Positions 7,427 to 15,772 are shown, numbered from the stretch's first letter. The stretch is 64,000 nucleotides of DNA from Pseudomonadota bacterium (GCA_027485695.1 JAIXQO010000008.1:1-64000), one strand, 5' to 3'. Numbers and translations: made by a program. The notes: generated by a model from the sequence alone, not told the origin.

Positions 7427-7660
7427 TTACTCGTCGGGTGTGTCGCGGAACACGAGGTCGGCCCCGGCAAAGAGCATGGCCCCGAACAGGACGATGACCC
7501 ACAAGGTCATGCCCGGCTTCATGGTTTCGGTCGGGTGGCCTTTCAGCACGATCCCGCCGTGCGTGACCAGATCGGACGCGATGCTGAGCAGGTAGACAGC
7601 GCCGCTTACGAGCAGCACAACGCCGACCGCGAAGCGGACGTAGGGCATATAGGGTTTCAT
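7427..7660 (-). CDS. Small membrane protein, paralogue of the gene at 7199
   Basis: 77 residues with two membrane helices (about 8-28 and 52-70) and a Lys/Pro/Thr linker ending in PGMTLWVIV, matching PEGQTVFIV in its neighbour. Unknown role. Confidence 0.65.
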   Translation of the reverse strand: MKPYMPYVRFAVGVVLLVSGAVYLLSIASDLVTHGGIVLKGHPTETMKPGMTLWVIVLFGAMLFAGADLVFRDTPDE

Positions 7661-7671
7661 GTCAGGTTCCT

Positions 7672-8556
7672 TTACTCGACGGGCTTGAGGTGCGGTGTGG
7701 CGGGGGCTTCGGGTTCGGGGCGCTTGTACTCGGTGGGAAACACCCCGGCGATCTGGGCTTCCGCCATGGCCTTGTAGATTTCGCCCATCGGGAAGCTGAA
7801 ATCGATGCCCTCGATATGCTCGGGCTTCGTGATCAGCGTCCGGTGCTTGCTGCGAGCCGGGCCGATCATGCCGACGTGGGGCGCGTAGAAGAACGTGCGG
7901 TGCCCATGGAACGCAGCGGCGACCGTCTTGGGGTCAGGCTGCAAGAACGCGAGGGCCAACGCGACACCCCCGATGGCAACGCCGACAACGGGCTTGTCGG
8001 ACATTTTGCCGTACTCGGCCCCACCGGGCGCGTACCCCGCTTCGAGCCGGAACAGCCGCCCCGGGCGCACGTCCTTGTGCACCGGGCAGTCTTCGTTGAC
8101 GCAGATATGCAGCGGGCCGGTGCCTGACATCATGGCGGTCTGCGTCACCCCGGGAGGTATCTTGCTGACCCCGTGGTACGGCAGGTCTTCGTCCGGCGTG
8201 GTGTTGACCAACGTCTTGCGCTTGCCGTTGTACCCGTCGCGGACTGCGATCAGGAACTCCCGCACCTTCAGCTTGGGTTCGGTGATATGCGAGACGAGCA
8301 TGACAGCCGTCTTGTACACGTCGGGGTACAGCGCGCCGTGCTCCGCCTGCATTTCGGCGATGTTCGCGTCGGCCAGTTCGAGCGTCTCGAAGTCCGGCAC
8401 CTTGACGATCTGGTCGGACACCAGCTGGATCAGCGCTTCGATCTGCTTCAGCGCGAAGTCGAAACTCCCGGGCTTTGGCCCTTCGAGGTCCTTGCCCCCG
8501 ACGACGCTGAGCATCGGGGTCTTGTTCGGGTTATGCGGGTCATGCGGCGTGGTCAT
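7672..8556 (-). CDS. Hypothetical protein, first gene of a unit
   Basis: 294 residues, no recognised domain. A CVNEDCPVHKD motif near residue 155 could bind zinc and a Gly/Ala/Val/Leu-rich segment (VVGVAIGGVALALAF) near residue 200 could be a buried or membrane segment. Start supported by the ribosome hairpin GCC-AAGGAG-GGC and the promoter at 8586-8614. Confidence 0.65.
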   Translation of the reverse strand: MTTPHDPHNPNKTPMLSVVGGKDLEGPKPGSFDFALKQIEALIQLVSDQIVKVPDFETLELADANIAEMQAEHGALYPDVYKTAVMLVSHITEPKLKVREFLIAVRDGYNGKRKTLVNTTPDEDLPYHGVSKIPPGVTQTAMMSGTGPLHICVNEDCPVHKDVRPGRLFRLEAGYAPGGAEYGKMSDKPVVGVAIGGVALALAFLQPDPKTVAAAFHGHRTFFYAPHVGMIGPARSKHRTLITKPEHIEGIDFSFPMGEIYKAMAEAQIAGVFPTEYKRPEPEAPATPHLKPVE

Positions 8557-8585
8557 AGTGTTTGCCCTCCTTGGCCTGTGCTTTC

Positions 8586-8614
8586 AGTCTAGCGCGGTGT
8601 GCAATCAATTGCAA
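8586..8614 (-). promoter_or_regulatory. Promoter TTGCAA-17-TAGACT with TTGCAA box 8600-8614
   Basis: The box covers the -35 (8609-8614) and half the spacer; -10 TAGACT at 8586-8591. Confidence 0.5.
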
Positions 8615-8624
8615 TAGGCAGCAC

Positions 8625-8909
8625 CTAGAAAGGCACGTCGGGTTTCGCCCACGAGCCGAGCGTCCAGTCGTCGTCTTCGACCGGCAGCGACGCGCTGAAG
8701 TAGAACACGCCCTTGGGGTTCTTGAGCAGCAGCTTGGCGACATGATCGGGGACCCGCTGGACCGACATGAGCACGCGTTCGGCGTCCTGCACCAGAGCCG
8801 TGCCGTACTGGCCGGTCGGCGAGCGTTCGACGCGGACGATGGTGTGGATCGTGTGCCGCACCCGTGCCCTGATCTTGTTCAGGCTGCGCTGGTGGTTCCG
8901 GTAAGACAT
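8625..8909 (-). CDS. Small basic hypothetical protein
   Basis: 94 residues from MSYRNHQRSLNKIRARVRHT, a strongly basic N-terminus that may contact nucleic acid. Ribosome site GGGGAG seven bases upstream. Unknown. Confidence 0.6.
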   Translation of the reverse strand: MSYRNHQRSLNKIRARVRHTIHTIVRVERSPTGQYGTALVQDAERVLMSVQRVPDHVAKLLLKNPKGVFYFSASLPVEDDDWTLGSWAKPDVPF

Positions 8910-8992
8910 GAGACGCTCCCCTGCGTAGTGATCCGCCGATGCTACAGCGGGGGCGCTATTCGTCAACAACATTGTCTGGGTACTCCTTCGGG

Positions 8993-9502
8993 TTATGCAC
9001 GAGCGCGAGCCGGGGCGAGAACCCCCGACGTGCTCTTGCGCTTTTCTTTGATCTTCCGGGGCGGGATATTGTCGATATCGCGGGCGTACTCGGCGATCAG
9101 CGCGAGCACTTTCCACGGGACGTACCGGGTCAGCGCTCGGACGATATAACCCCACCCGTCGCCGTTCTCTTGAAGGGCAAGCGTCAAGCCGATCAACACC
9201 AGATCGATCAACAGCAGCACGATGATGATCTTTCGCATGTAGAACGCGGTGGTCCGACGATCTGGGTCTCGGCCCGTTCTGTACGTCTGGTACGCGAACA
9301 CCAGCGTGAGCAAGGGGGCGAACACCCACTCGACCCACGACCACGTGCGGTGCTCCGCTACGCCGTAGAGGACGATCAAGATCGACAACCACGTGGCGTA
9401 GTTCGCCACAGCGTACTGCGTCTGCTTGGTTCGCTGGCAGAACCAGATGATCGCCGGGACGAACAAGCGCTTCCCGAGCCAGATATCAAACTTGGTCAAC
9501 AT
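8993..9502 (-). CDS. Integral membrane protein
   Basis: 169 residues with likely membrane helices at about 38-50, 57-70 and 90-110 and a basic C-terminal tail (PPRKIKEKRKS). No family recognised. It overlaps the upstream gene by 7 bp. Confidence 0.6.
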   Translation of the reverse strand: MLTKFDIWLGKRLFVPAIIWFCQRTKQTQYAVANYATWLSILIVLYGVAEHRTWSWVEWVFAPLLTLVFAYQTYRTGRDPDRRTTAFYMRKIIIVLLLIDLVLIGLTLALQENGDGWGYIVRALTRYVPWKVLALIAEYARDIDNIPPRKIKEKRKSTSGVLAPARARA

Positions 9503-9729
9503 GACCTTGCCCCTTTCTTTTGGGGCTTGAGGCCCCGGTACTTGCGGTACTGTTCGTACGTGAACGCAGGCCGCGACGTGCCGGTAAAACCACCGTACAC
9601 CTTGAAGCCGAACCTACGCAGGAACACGTGCAGCCGGTGGCGCATGGCGCTGTACCGCCAACGGAACCGCAGCCAGTCCCGATACACCGGGTCCGTGCGA
9701 AAGCGCTTGCATGCGTCGTACAGCTTCAT
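9496..9729 (-). CDS. Small basic hypothetical protein
   Basis: 77 residues from MKLYDACKRF, very rich in Arg, Lys and aromatic residues, possibly nucleic-acid binding. Coupled by short overlaps to both neighbours. Confidence 0.55.
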   Translation of the reverse strand: MKLYDACKRFRTDPVYRDWLRFRWRYSAMRHRLHVFLRRFGFKVYGGFTGTSRPAFTYEQYRKYRGLKPQKKGARSC

Positions 9730-9899
9730 GCTGCACCGGCTTTCTGGCGCAGTCTGAGCGCCGTGACGATGGCTGCGCATTCGGCAGCTTGGCGTTGCGA
9801 GAAGTCCCGCGACGTTGCGGCCCCGGCGTTCTTGGCGCGGGTGTACGCGTCGAGGGCAAAGTCCATCTGCGCCTCCCAATAGGCGATCTGGTGGTGCAT
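9726..9899 (-). CDS. Small helical hypothetical protein
   Basis: 57 residues from MHHQIAYWEAQMDF, predicted entirely helical. A TAATG overlap with the upstream stop fixes the start. Confidence 0.55.
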   Translation of the reverse strand: MHHQIAYWEAQMDFALDAYTRAKNAGAATSRDFSQRQAAECAAIVTALRLRQKAGAA

Positions 9900-10159
9900 T
9901 ACACGAGCCTTCCTGTTTCGCGCCAACGCTGGGCGCACCATTCGTTCGGGTGGTACTCCCACGGGATCGGGTGCACCCATGTGGCGGGCACCCGGTTGAA
10001 CTCCCGCAGAGCCGCCAGTGCTTCCGGGGAGCGGGGGTACTGCATCGCAGACAACTCGAACCCGCAATCCCGGAACAGCTTGTGCGCCTGCACCACATGG
10101 GCATCATGGGGTACCGGCTCTTCTGCAATCAGTTGCACGACCGTTCTTCGAACAGGCAT
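9899..10159 (-). CDS. Small hypothetical protein
   Basis: 86 residues, unknown; ends in a Trp-rich stretch (WEYHPNEWCAQRW). It overlaps the upstream gene by 31 bp, so the exact start is uncertain; a GTG at the VVQLIAEE position is an alternative. A TTGCAA-like box lies in the overlap (10124-10137). Confidence 0.5.
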   Translation of the reverse strand: MPVRRTVVQLIAEEPVPHDAHVVQAHKLFRDCGFELSAMQYPRSPEALAALREFNRVPATWVHPIPWEYHPNEWCAQRWRETGRLV

Positions 10160-10428
10160 TCCTGCATGATCGCCTCGTCTGTGCTCCCGTCCTGCACGTG
10201 CGCCCTGATGCAGGCGACCACGATACGGTCAGTACCGAGCGAGCGCATGTACACCCGAGTATCATAATCCCGCGCCTTGCAGACATAGCGCCGCCACTCG
10301 GCCCGGGGGAGCATGACGGTTTCGGTGATCTGGACGTAGAACCCATAAAGGCTGTAGCCACAGAGGCTCACCAGCGCCGCAAGGATCGAACCAACGATCA
10401 CGCGGTCTTTTGTCGTTCCGGCACCCAT
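10129..10428 (-). CDS. Membrane-anchored hypothetical protein
   Basis: 99 residues with one N-terminal membrane helix (about 11-31) and a Cys-containing soluble part. First gene of a unit with the ribosome hairpin AACC-AAGGAG-GGTT (10435-10448) and promoter 10458-10486. Confidence 0.6.
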   Translation of the reverse strand: MGAGTTKDRVIVGSILAALVSLCGYSLYGFYVQITETVMLPRAEWRRYVCKARDYDTRVYMRSLGTDRIVVACIRAHVQDGSTDEAIMQECLFEERSCN

Positions 10429-10434
10429 TGCAAT

Positions 10435-10448
10435 AACCCTCCTTGGTT
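10435..10448 (-). promoter_or_regulatory. Shine-Dalgarno hairpin AACC-AAGGAG-GGTT
   Basis: All four stem pairs differ from the GATC version yet still pair. Confidence 0.6.
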
Positions 10449-10457
10449 TGCCCCTAT

Positions 10458-10486
10458 TCTATGCCACAGGGGTGGGCGGCTTGCCA
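10458..10486 (-). promoter_or_regulatory. Promoter TGGCAA-17-CATAGA
   Basis: -35 TGGCAA (10481-10486), -10 CATAGA (10458-10463) with CTGTGG before it. It lies within the last codons of the upstream gene. Confidence 0.45.
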
Positions 10487-10722
10487 GTGGTTTCCGCTGG
10501 GTTGCGAACGTACCCCCGAACAGCCCTGCCAAGGGGCGTCCAGTCGTACAGGGACGCATGGCCCACCACAGGCACAGCGAAGCCGCGCTTGACGAGTGCT
10601 TTGCCGACCGTGCGCTGGCTGATGTAGCACCCAAGATCGGACCCCCGCTTGAAGCATTCGAGCATGGGCTTGCTCAGCTTGGCGGCGATTGCGTCCAGCG
10701 CGTCGAGAGCGTCTTCGCTCAT
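10459..10722 (-). CDS. Hypothetical protein
   Basis: 87 residues from MSEDALDALDAIAAKL. The middle (GCYISQRTVGKALVKRG) resembles a helix-turn-helix but is too short to be sure. Its last codons contain the promoter for the next unit. Confidence 0.55.
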   Translation of the reverse strand: MSEDALDALDAIAAKLSKPMLECFKRGSDLGCYISQRTVGKALVKRGFAVPVVGHASLYDWTPLGRAVRGYVRNPAETTGKPPTPVA

Positions 10723-10723
10723 G

Positions 10724-10977
10724 TCAGTACACGCGAACCGTGTAGCCCTTGGTCCAGCCGCCGGTGCCGCAGACCACGCCGCGCACCTGCCTGCCGGTCG
10801 GGCCTTTGGCGGTGAACTTGTTCGACGTGCTGTCTTCCTTGCCGCAGCCCCACGGATCAGCGCCGCCGATGACGATATCCGTGTAGCCCTGATCTTCGAG
10901 CACCCGTTGGACTTCGCGGGCTTGGCCGTGCAGGCTCCCAGCGAGAGCAGGGCGGCGAGCGGTGCGATCTTCTTCAT
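10724..10977 (-). pseudogene. Frame-disrupted small lipoprotein
   Basis: From ATG 10977 the frame reads MKKIAPLAALLSLGACTAK, a lipoprotein signal with lipobox LGAC. The mature part is in another frame: REVQRVLEDQGYTDIVIGG, then DPWGCGKEDSTSNKFTA and a C-terminus ending GYTVRVY. One extra base near the GGG at 10918-10920 would join them into an 84-residue protein resembling small phage lipoproteins of unknown function. Sequencing indel or real frameshift. Confidence 0.6.
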
Positions 10978-11252
10978 GGGGCATTCTCCTGTTGCTTGGC
11001 TTTGAACAGAGCGCGTTGGCGAAACGTTTCGCCCCCGCACCCGAAGGGGTCTTCGACGCTGCCGCCGAAGGTGATCCAGAACGGGTCTTCTGCTTCCAGT
11101 TGAAGCAGTCGTTCGGGCTTGGGCACACCGTCTGCGTACGCGCCATGGTCAAGCGCGTGGGGCGCAAGCGGGTCCATGCCGGGGTGGTTCGGCTGACGGG
11201 TCGGCGGGGGCTTACGGAACAGTCTGCGCAGCCATGCGAGCAGCGCTTTCAT
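10974..11252 (-). CDS. Small hypothetical protein
   Basis: 92 residues; basic amphipathic N-terminus (MKALLAWLRRLFRKPP), then a Pro-rich linker and an aromatic/Gly region (DPFWITFGGSVEDPFG). ATGA overlaps on both sides. Unknown. Confidence 0.55.
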   Translation of the reverse strand: MKALLAWLRRLFRKPPPTRQPNHPGMDPLAPHALDHGAYADGVPKPERLLQLEAEDPFWITFGGSVEDPFGCGGETFRQRALFKAKQQENAP

Positions 11253-11524
11253 GCGTCGAGGCTTTCGAGCATCTTGGCCAGCATCGCCCGGAACATCGCC
11301 GCTGCGATCATGCCTTCGTCCCAATCGGTGGTCACGCCGGACACGTAGTTCGCCATGTCGTGCTCAGCCTGTTCGCGAGCGGCCATACCGGCTTCGATCA
11401 CGTCATCGGGAATACCAGCACACACGTACTCGGGCGTGTCCCGAGCAATCGTCTTGAGCGCTTCCAGCGGGTCCTCTTGGTCTTTGCTGAAGATCGCGCG
11501 CAGCAGCTGTTCTTCGGGGGTCAT
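11249..11524 (-). CDS. Hypothetical helical protein
   Basis: 91 residues, acidic, with Met/Ala-rich C-terminal helices. No family recognised. Confidence 0.55.
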   Translation of the reverse strand: MTPEEQLLRAIFSKDQEDPLEALKTIARDTPEYVCAGIPDDVIEAGMAAREQAEHDMANYVSGVTTDWDEGMIAAAMFRAMLAKMLESLDA

Positions 11525-11549
11525 TGGCTGTCATCCTTCGTGTTCGGCA

Positions 11550-11657
11550 TTACGAAAACCTTCCGGCGAGGAACAGTAGCAATGCCGCCCCCACAAACAG
11601 GCAGAACCACAGCCCGCCGGTGTCAGGGTCGTTTTCACTGCCGGGGTAGCGGCTCAT
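11550..11657 (-). CDS. 35-residue single-pass membrane peptide
   Basis: Starts MSRYPGSEND and has one membrane helix (LWFCLFVGAALLLFLAG). The ATGA overlap with the DUF4236 gene upstream supports it as a real small gene. Confidence 0.5.
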   Translation of the reverse strand: MSRYPGSENDPDTGGLWFCLFVGAALLLFLAGRFS

Positions 11658-11902
11658 TGCTCTGTGTCTTCCGGTTTCGGCTTGCGCCCCAGAGCGCGTA
11701 CCTTCTTGAGCCACGGGGTCACGCGGCTGGTGCGGTAACTCAGACCGGACCCCGGTATCCCCGCTGTGCCCTGCACGCCATCCTTGCTGACGTTCACGGT
11801 GGCACCCGGTACGCCAGCGCTCAGGCTGATCCCCCGTTTGCTCAGGTTGAGCCACAGCCCCGGCAGGATCGGGATGCGGCGATGAAAGCGAAAGTGCCCC
11901 AC
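11654..11902 (-). CDS. DUF4236 domain protein
   Basis: 82 residues, GTG start at 11902 with ribosome site GGAG. The N-terminal 60 residues match the DUF4236 pattern: FRFHRRIPILPGLWLNLSKR, GISLSAGVPGA and GIPGSGLSYR. The domain is common in phage and bacterial small proteins; its function is unknown. Confidence 0.75.
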   Translation of the reverse strand: MGHFRFHRRIPILPGLWLNLSKRGISLSAGVPGATVNVSKDGVQGTAGIPGSGLSYRTSRVTPWLKKVRALGRKPKPEDTEQ

Positions 11903-11905
11903 GTG

Positions 11906-12073
11906 TCAGTCTCCTTCGTTCCGGGTGCGGTAGTCGGCACCTCCATCGAAGTCGCCACGGGCCATGGCAACGCGAACGCCCTTGGCGGCGGCGGTCTTGT
12001 TGCTGCGGCGGGGGCGACCCCAAGTACCGGCCTTGCGGCGACCGGCCTTCTTCACTTGCTGTGCGTCGATCAT
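11906..12073 (-). CDS. Small very basic protein, leader gene of a unit
   Basis: 55 residues starting MIDAQQVKKAGRRKAG and ending RTRNEGD. The N-terminal half is Arg/Lys-rich with an AT-hook-like GRPRR, suggesting DNA binding. Strong support for translation: ribosome hairpin GATC-ACGGAG-GATC (12079-12092) and promoter 12115-12143. Confidence 0.55.
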   Translation of the reverse strand: MIDAQQVKKAGRRKAGTWGRPRRSNKTAAAKGVRVAMARGDFDGGADYRTRNEGD

Positions 12074-12078
12074 GCGTT

Positions 12079-12092
12079 GATCCTCCGTGATC
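12079..12092 (-). promoter_or_regulatory. Shine-Dalgarno hairpin GATC-ACGGAG-GATC
   Basis: Loop variant ACGGAG, shared with the elements at 15776, 22293, 23734 and 41345. Confidence 0.5.
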
Positions 12093-12114
12093 AGTGGTGT
12101 TTTTCGATGCTCTT

Positions 12115-12168
12115 ACTCTGCCACAGGAGCCTGCGTGTGTCCAGCCCCAGCCGTGCAATTGATTGCAC
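12115..12168 (-). promoter_or_regulatory. Promoter TGGACA-17-CAGAGT with upstream TTGCAA-type box
   Basis: -35 12138-12143, -10 12115-12120. The box GTGCAATTGATTGCAC (12153-12168) sits about 10 bp upstream of the -35, a position suited to activation or looping rather than occlusion. Confidence 0.5.
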
Positions 12169-12539
12169 TATCGCGCAGGCTTATCCCGCGCCAACTGCCC
12201 GGGGGATATACACCTTGGGCATCCGAACTTGCCGTGGTCGTCGCACACCCAATCGTCGGGCAACCCGGGGCCAGTCTGGATCGCGCCCCATGCTGCGGTC
12301 GGGAAGCTATACCCCAGCGGGTACCCGTTCTCGAAGCACCACCGCAGGAGCGCCGGGTAGTTCCCATGGATCGCCTCGGGGACAACGAACTCGTCATGCG
12401 GGCAGAACCAACAGGACAGCCGGTCCAGCTTCTGGGGGTGCACGGCCATGGCATGCGTGGTGCACATGCGCGGCGGAGATACCCGAACGCGCGGCGGTGT
12501 CGGAGGCCCGAAGACGAACTCGATCAGCTTGCGGAGCAT
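12168..12539 (-). CDS. Hypothetical protein with Cys/His zinc motifs
   Basis: 123 residues from MLRKLIEFVF. It has CTTHAM, SCWFCPHDEF and a C-terminal CDDHGKFGCPRC, which look like two zinc sites. Function unknown. Confidence 0.6.
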   Translation of the reverse strand: MLRKLIEFVFGPPTPPRVRVSPPRMCTTHAMAVHPQKLDRLSCWFCPHDEFVVPEAIHGNYPALLRWCFENGYPLGYSFPTAAWGAIQTGPGLPDDWVCDDHGKFGCPRCISPGQLARDKPAR

Positions 12540-12820
12540 GGCACGTCCTTGGTCTTGCGGGCGCTCCACCAGTCAGGCTTGGCGCTGGCGGGCACAGTCA
12601 CACCGTGATGTTCGAGCATCCCGGCAACGAACGCGTCCCAATCGGCTTCGCTGACAGCGCCATGCGTACAGAGCAGGCATTCGCCCTGCCCATCTGTCTG
12701 CGCGCCTAGGTCCCGATGGATATCGATCCCCATGCGGCCAAAGCGCCCGATGCAGTACGTGGCGGTGTTCACCCAGACAGCGTTAGCGCCGGTGTCGATC
12801 TGTACCTGCGGTGCGGTCAT
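12524..12820 (-). CDS. Hypothetical protein
   Basis: 98 residues, unknown, with ECLLCTHG near the middle. Overlaps the next gene by 16 bp and the upstream gene by 4. Confidence 0.55.
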   Translation of the reverse strand: MTAPQVQIDTGANAVWVNTATYCIGRFGRMGIDIHRDLGAQTDGQGECLLCTHGAVSEADWDAFVAGMLEHHGVTVPASAKPDWWSARKTKDVPCSAS

Positions 12821-13134
12821 TGCTTGGTCTCGGGTGCATCGCCGACATACCGCCCTTCGGCTCTGGCAAGGAACTCGCGCAACATGGAGACCATATCATC
12901 GCGTGCGCCGTTGGAGACGTAGTTCACCCGGCCTTCGGCGATATCCCCGAAATTGGCGGTGAGCAACACGAACCCGACCCGCTTCTGGTCTTGCGGGCAG
13001 TTCTCGCCGTTGAACAGCGCGTCGATTGTGCTGGCCAGCGCCGCGTGCAGCTGGGGGTCATGCTCAGGGTGGATCGGTTCTGCCCCCGGCAACCCGGGGA
13101 GCGTCAGCGTGGGCTTCTTGGTCTTGTCGGTCAT
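12817..13134 (-). CDS. Hypothetical protein
   Basis: 105 residues from MTDKTKKPTL, alpha-helical by composition after a Pro-rich N-terminus. ATGA overlaps with both neighbours. Confidence 0.55.
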   Translation of the reverse strand: MTDKTKKPTLTLPGLPGAEPIHPEHDPQLHAALASTIDALFNGENCPQDQKRVGFVLLTANFGDIAEGRVNYVSNGARDDMVSMLREFLARAEGRYVGDAPETKQ

Positions 13135-13409
13135 GACTGGTACTCCGGTTTCCAATCGAGCGCCTGCAACGCTGCTTCGGTGATATCGTACATTGCGATG
13201 TTCACCAGCTTGCATCCGGGGTGCTTGTCGAGCGTGCCTTGTGTGGCCAGCCCCAGCGCCTCGGCGTGGCTATACGCCCAGATCGACCAGTGCTCGACGT
13301 GCAGCTTATGCTCTGCCGGGGTTTCGTTCACAGCAAGGGCCGATCCTGCGAAAAGAGCAGGCTTGGGCTTCGCTTGGGGCGAGCTGGTGTCCGTCAACTT
13401 ATCCTCCAT
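13131..13409 (-). CDS. Hypothetical protein, first gene of a unit
   Basis: 92 residues from MEDKLTDTSS. No good ribosome site is visible, yet the promoter at 13436-13464 and the coupled downstream genes support it. Unknown. Confidence 0.55.
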   Translation of the reverse strand: MEDKLTDTSSPQAKPKPALFAGSALAVNETPAEHKLHVEHWSIWAYSHAEALGLATQGTLDKHPGCKLVNIAMYDITEAALQALDWKPEYQS

Positions 13410-13435
13410 GATGCCGAGTGTGTCCCGGTACGCTT

Positions 13436-13464
13436 ACTATGCCTTGTGAGGGCTTAAGTGTCCA
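13436..13464 (-). promoter_or_regulatory. Promoter TGGACA-17-CATAGT
   Basis: -35 TGGACA (13459-13464) lies in the end of the upstream gene; -10 CATAGT (13436-13441). No TTGCAA box here. Confidence 0.5.
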
Positions 13465-13873
13465 GCCCCTCGGGCGTGTTGGCTTCTAGCTTGATCCGCT
13501 TGTGCCACTGAGCAACAAACATCGCGTACGCGTGCTCGTCGGTCACCCAGACGCTGTTGTTGGCGACGCTCCGAGCGGCATAGCACGCGTGGTTCATGTA
13601 CGCAGGCATCGCCCCGGGCGTGAACTCGTCGTACCAAGCGATCCATGCGCTGCCCACGCCGAACGCGGGGTGCTTCGAGACGAACTCGGGGCCGAGCACC
13701 TGCCAAACCAACTGCGCCTGTGGCTTTATCGCCCACACCGGGATCAGGCCACCACCGTTATTGAACCCGGCATGCTGCGAGCGCCATGCAGCGATAACAG
13801 TACGCGACTTGCCGGTGAACTCGCCGGGCATCTTCCACGGTATCTGGGGGGTTAGGTTGATCGTGACCGGCAT
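13454..13873 (-). CDS. Hypothetical protein, paralogue of the gene at 13876
   Basis: 139 residues from MPVTINLTPQ. It shares with its neighbour the N-terminal VTINL, a central KHPA and AWYDE, and a C-terminal FVAQW. Family unknown to me. Tandem duplication is likely. Confidence 0.6.
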   Translation of the reverse strand: MPVTINLTPQIPWKMPGEFTGKSRTVIAAWRSQHAGFNNGGGLIPVWAIKPQAQLVWQVLGPEFVSKHPAFGVGSAWIAWYDEFTPGAMPAYMNHACYAARSVANNSVWVTDEHAYAMFVAQWHKRIKLEANTPEGLDT

Positions 13874-13875
13874 GG

Positions 13876-14310
13876 CTACGCGTACTTCCCGGGATACTTC
13901 TTGAGAACGGAACTGCGCCACAACGCCACAAAGTTATGGTACTCAAGCGCAGGAGCCTTCCACGCCTCCCCAATGCCGAGCAGATTAGCGGCCTGCACTG
14001 CCAAATGCGTATAGGGTGGCACCCCAACGCTTTCGTCGTACCACGCCAACAGCTGCCCGTGCGCCCACGCCGGGTGCTTGCAGATGACTTCGGGTTCCAT
14101 GAACTTCCAGCCGCCATTTTGGGGCATGTCTGCGGCCACTTTCATGGGCATTACGCCCCCCGAGTACGCCAACCCCTCGGCTTTCCAGCGCACGGCCACC
14201 AACGCCACGTGCCAGTACCCCGGCGGGTCCGTGTGCGGGTTGCGCCACGGGCATACCAGCTTCGGGGGTTTCTTCGGCGGGGCCGGGTCAAGGTTGATCG
14301 TCACAGACAC
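13876..14310 (-). CDS. Hypothetical protein, paralogue of the gene at 13454
   Basis: 144 residues from MSVTINLDPAPPKKP. Shares GGVMPM, EVICKHPAW, LLAWYDE and FVALW with the downstream paralogue. Two bases separate the two genes. Unknown. Confidence 0.6.
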   Translation of the reverse strand: MSVTINLDPAPPKKPPKLVCPWRNPHTDPPGYWHVALVAVRWKAEGLAYSGGVMPMKVAADMPQNGGWKFMEPEVICKHPAWAHGQLLAWYDESVGVPPYTHLAVQAANLLGIGEAWKAPALEYHNFVALWRSSVLKKYPGKYA

Positions 14311-14319
14311 AGGAGGGAC

Positions 14320-15375
14320 CTAGCCTTTCATCACGTAATGCTTCGAGACGTACCCGATCTGCGCCGAGCCTTTGCCCTCGGGGTACGTGCGCCATGTGCG
14401 TTTGCCCTTGCACCCTTCGTGCCCGCATTCCCAGCGGTTCGGTTCGACTTGCTGCCAATCATGCGAGCAGCCGTTCGTGCGCGCCTCGTGGTTATGCACG
14501 TAATGCCCGCGAACTTCGTGCCAGCGGGTCTTGCTCGCATGCGCCTCGTCCTTGGCAGCTGCGATGATCCGCTTGCGGGTCGTGTCGGCCTTCATGTTGA
14601 TCGTCACGACCGTGCTGGCCATGAAGCGCTTGGGCGTTCCCCGGTGCAGCTTGCGCCCCGGCTTGCGCTCGTGGATCACACGGGTCAGGTTGGGCCGGAT
14701 CAGCAAGAGGCTGGCAAGGATCGCGGCTTTGAAATCACCGGCACCTGCGCCGACCTCCAAGAGCGAGCGCATGACCCCCGGCTTGGAGCGATACACTTCG
14801 GGGATTTCAATCCCGTGCATCGCCCGCATAGAGCGGCGTCGGGTGGGGTCCAGCACCGTGTACACGCTCCCCCAGAACCACTGGTCGATCAGTATCCGCG
14901 TGCACTCAAAGGCGTCGCAGAACTGTTGTTCCTGCGCACGCGTCATCGGCTGGTGCCAGCGGTAGATCATCGGGTGCCACGTGGCCAGCCCGTCTGCGCC
15001 AAGCACGGCGCTACGTAACCACTTGTCGGTGAACAGGAACCCCACCCGTGTGTCGAGCATCTTGTTCTCTTGGCGGTTCACGGCCAACCCTGCGTCTTCG
15101 AGCGCGTCGAGATACGCCATCGGGTCCCACTCCACGAACGTGCTGGGGTAGGGCACCCGAGCGAACTCCATAGCGTCTGCGATCAGGTCGGGGTCATACG
15201 CCGCGATTTCGCCCATGCGGTAGCTGGCCTGCCGGTCGAACACGAAAGACCGTGCCCGCCGCATCTGCGCCAACACAGGCTCGCTGTCTTTGCGAGGAAC
15301 AATCGGCCCAAACGTAGCTTTGCCCTGCACCATCAGTGCGTCGGCCAACACAGGGGTGAGCGCCGGGTCGATCAT
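14320..15375 (-). CDS. Large hypothetical protein with a C-terminal zinc-like motif
   Basis: 351 residues from MIDPALTPVL. No catalytic motif recognised. The C-terminus has CSHDW, WECGHEGCKGKRTW, a probable zinc ribbon. An internal STVVTINMKAD segment echoes the VTIN motif of the neighbouring genes. ATGA overlap with the upstream gene sets the start. Confidence 0.65.
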   Translation of the reverse strand: MIDPALTPVLADALMVQGKATFGPIVPRKDSEPVLAQMRRARSFVFDRQASYRMGEIAAYDPDLIADAMEFARVPYPSTFVEWDPMAYLDALEDAGLAVNRQENKMLDTRVGFLFTDKWLRSAVLGADGLATWHPMIYRWHQPMTRAQEQQFCDAFECTRILIDQWFWGSVYTVLDPTRRRSMRAMHGIEIPEVYRSKPGVMRSLLEVGAGAGDFKAAILASLLLIRPNLTRVIHERKPGRKLHRGTPKRFMASTVVTINMKADTTRKRIIAAAKDEAHASKTRWHEVRGHYVHNHEARTNGCSHDWQQVEPNRWECGHEGCKGKRTWRTYPEGKGSAQIGYVSKHYVMKG

Positions 15376-15623
15376 GCGGCGAGTTCGATACATTCGCCGA
15401 GCGTCAGGCACCCGGTGTCGTGGATTTCGCCATCAGCCGTGGCCACGTAGTCGATCCCCGGGCGGCAGGCCCGGAGCATCGCCGCCAGCTTATACGGGCA
15501 AGCGTTCTCACGCTTCCAGCGGTCTTCGCCCTGCACAACGATGGTCCCCACATAGGTACCATCGGGCTTGGTCGTGACCCGGACGTATTCGGGCGGCGGG
15601 CAATCGGTCAACGTGGGCTTCAT
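15372..15623 (-). CDS. Small hypothetical protein
   Basis: 83 residues from MKPTLTDCPPPEYVRV, beta-rich by composition, Cys at four positions. Start placed at the ATGA overlap with the small upstream gene. Confidence 0.55.
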   Translation of the reverse strand: MKPTLTDCPPPEYVRVTTKPDGTYVGTIVVQGEDRWKRENACPYKLAAMLRACRPGIDYVATADGEIHDTGCLTLGECIELAA

Positions 15624-15772
15624 GCTGCGCACCCCTCGTTGGGGCCAGCGCCGTTTTCGGTAGCACGAGCCAGAGCAGCGTCGCAGCAGGCGTCGCAGCC
15701 AATGGCTCCCGGCCAGCTGGTGTCGCGGCTAGGGTGGCGGGTACAGCGTTCGGTGGTGGTGCTGGCAATCAT
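15620..15772 (-). CDS. 50-residue Cys-rich peptide, leader gene
   Basis: Starts MIASTTTERCTRHP, contains CDACCDA and ends EGCAA. Likely metal-binding. Supported by the ribosome hairpin GATC-ACGGAG-GATC (15776-15789), the promoter at 15820-15848 and an ATGA overlap with the next gene. Confidence 0.5.
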   Translation of the reverse strand: MIASTTTERCTRHPSRDTSWPGAIGCDACCDAALARATENGAGPNEGCAA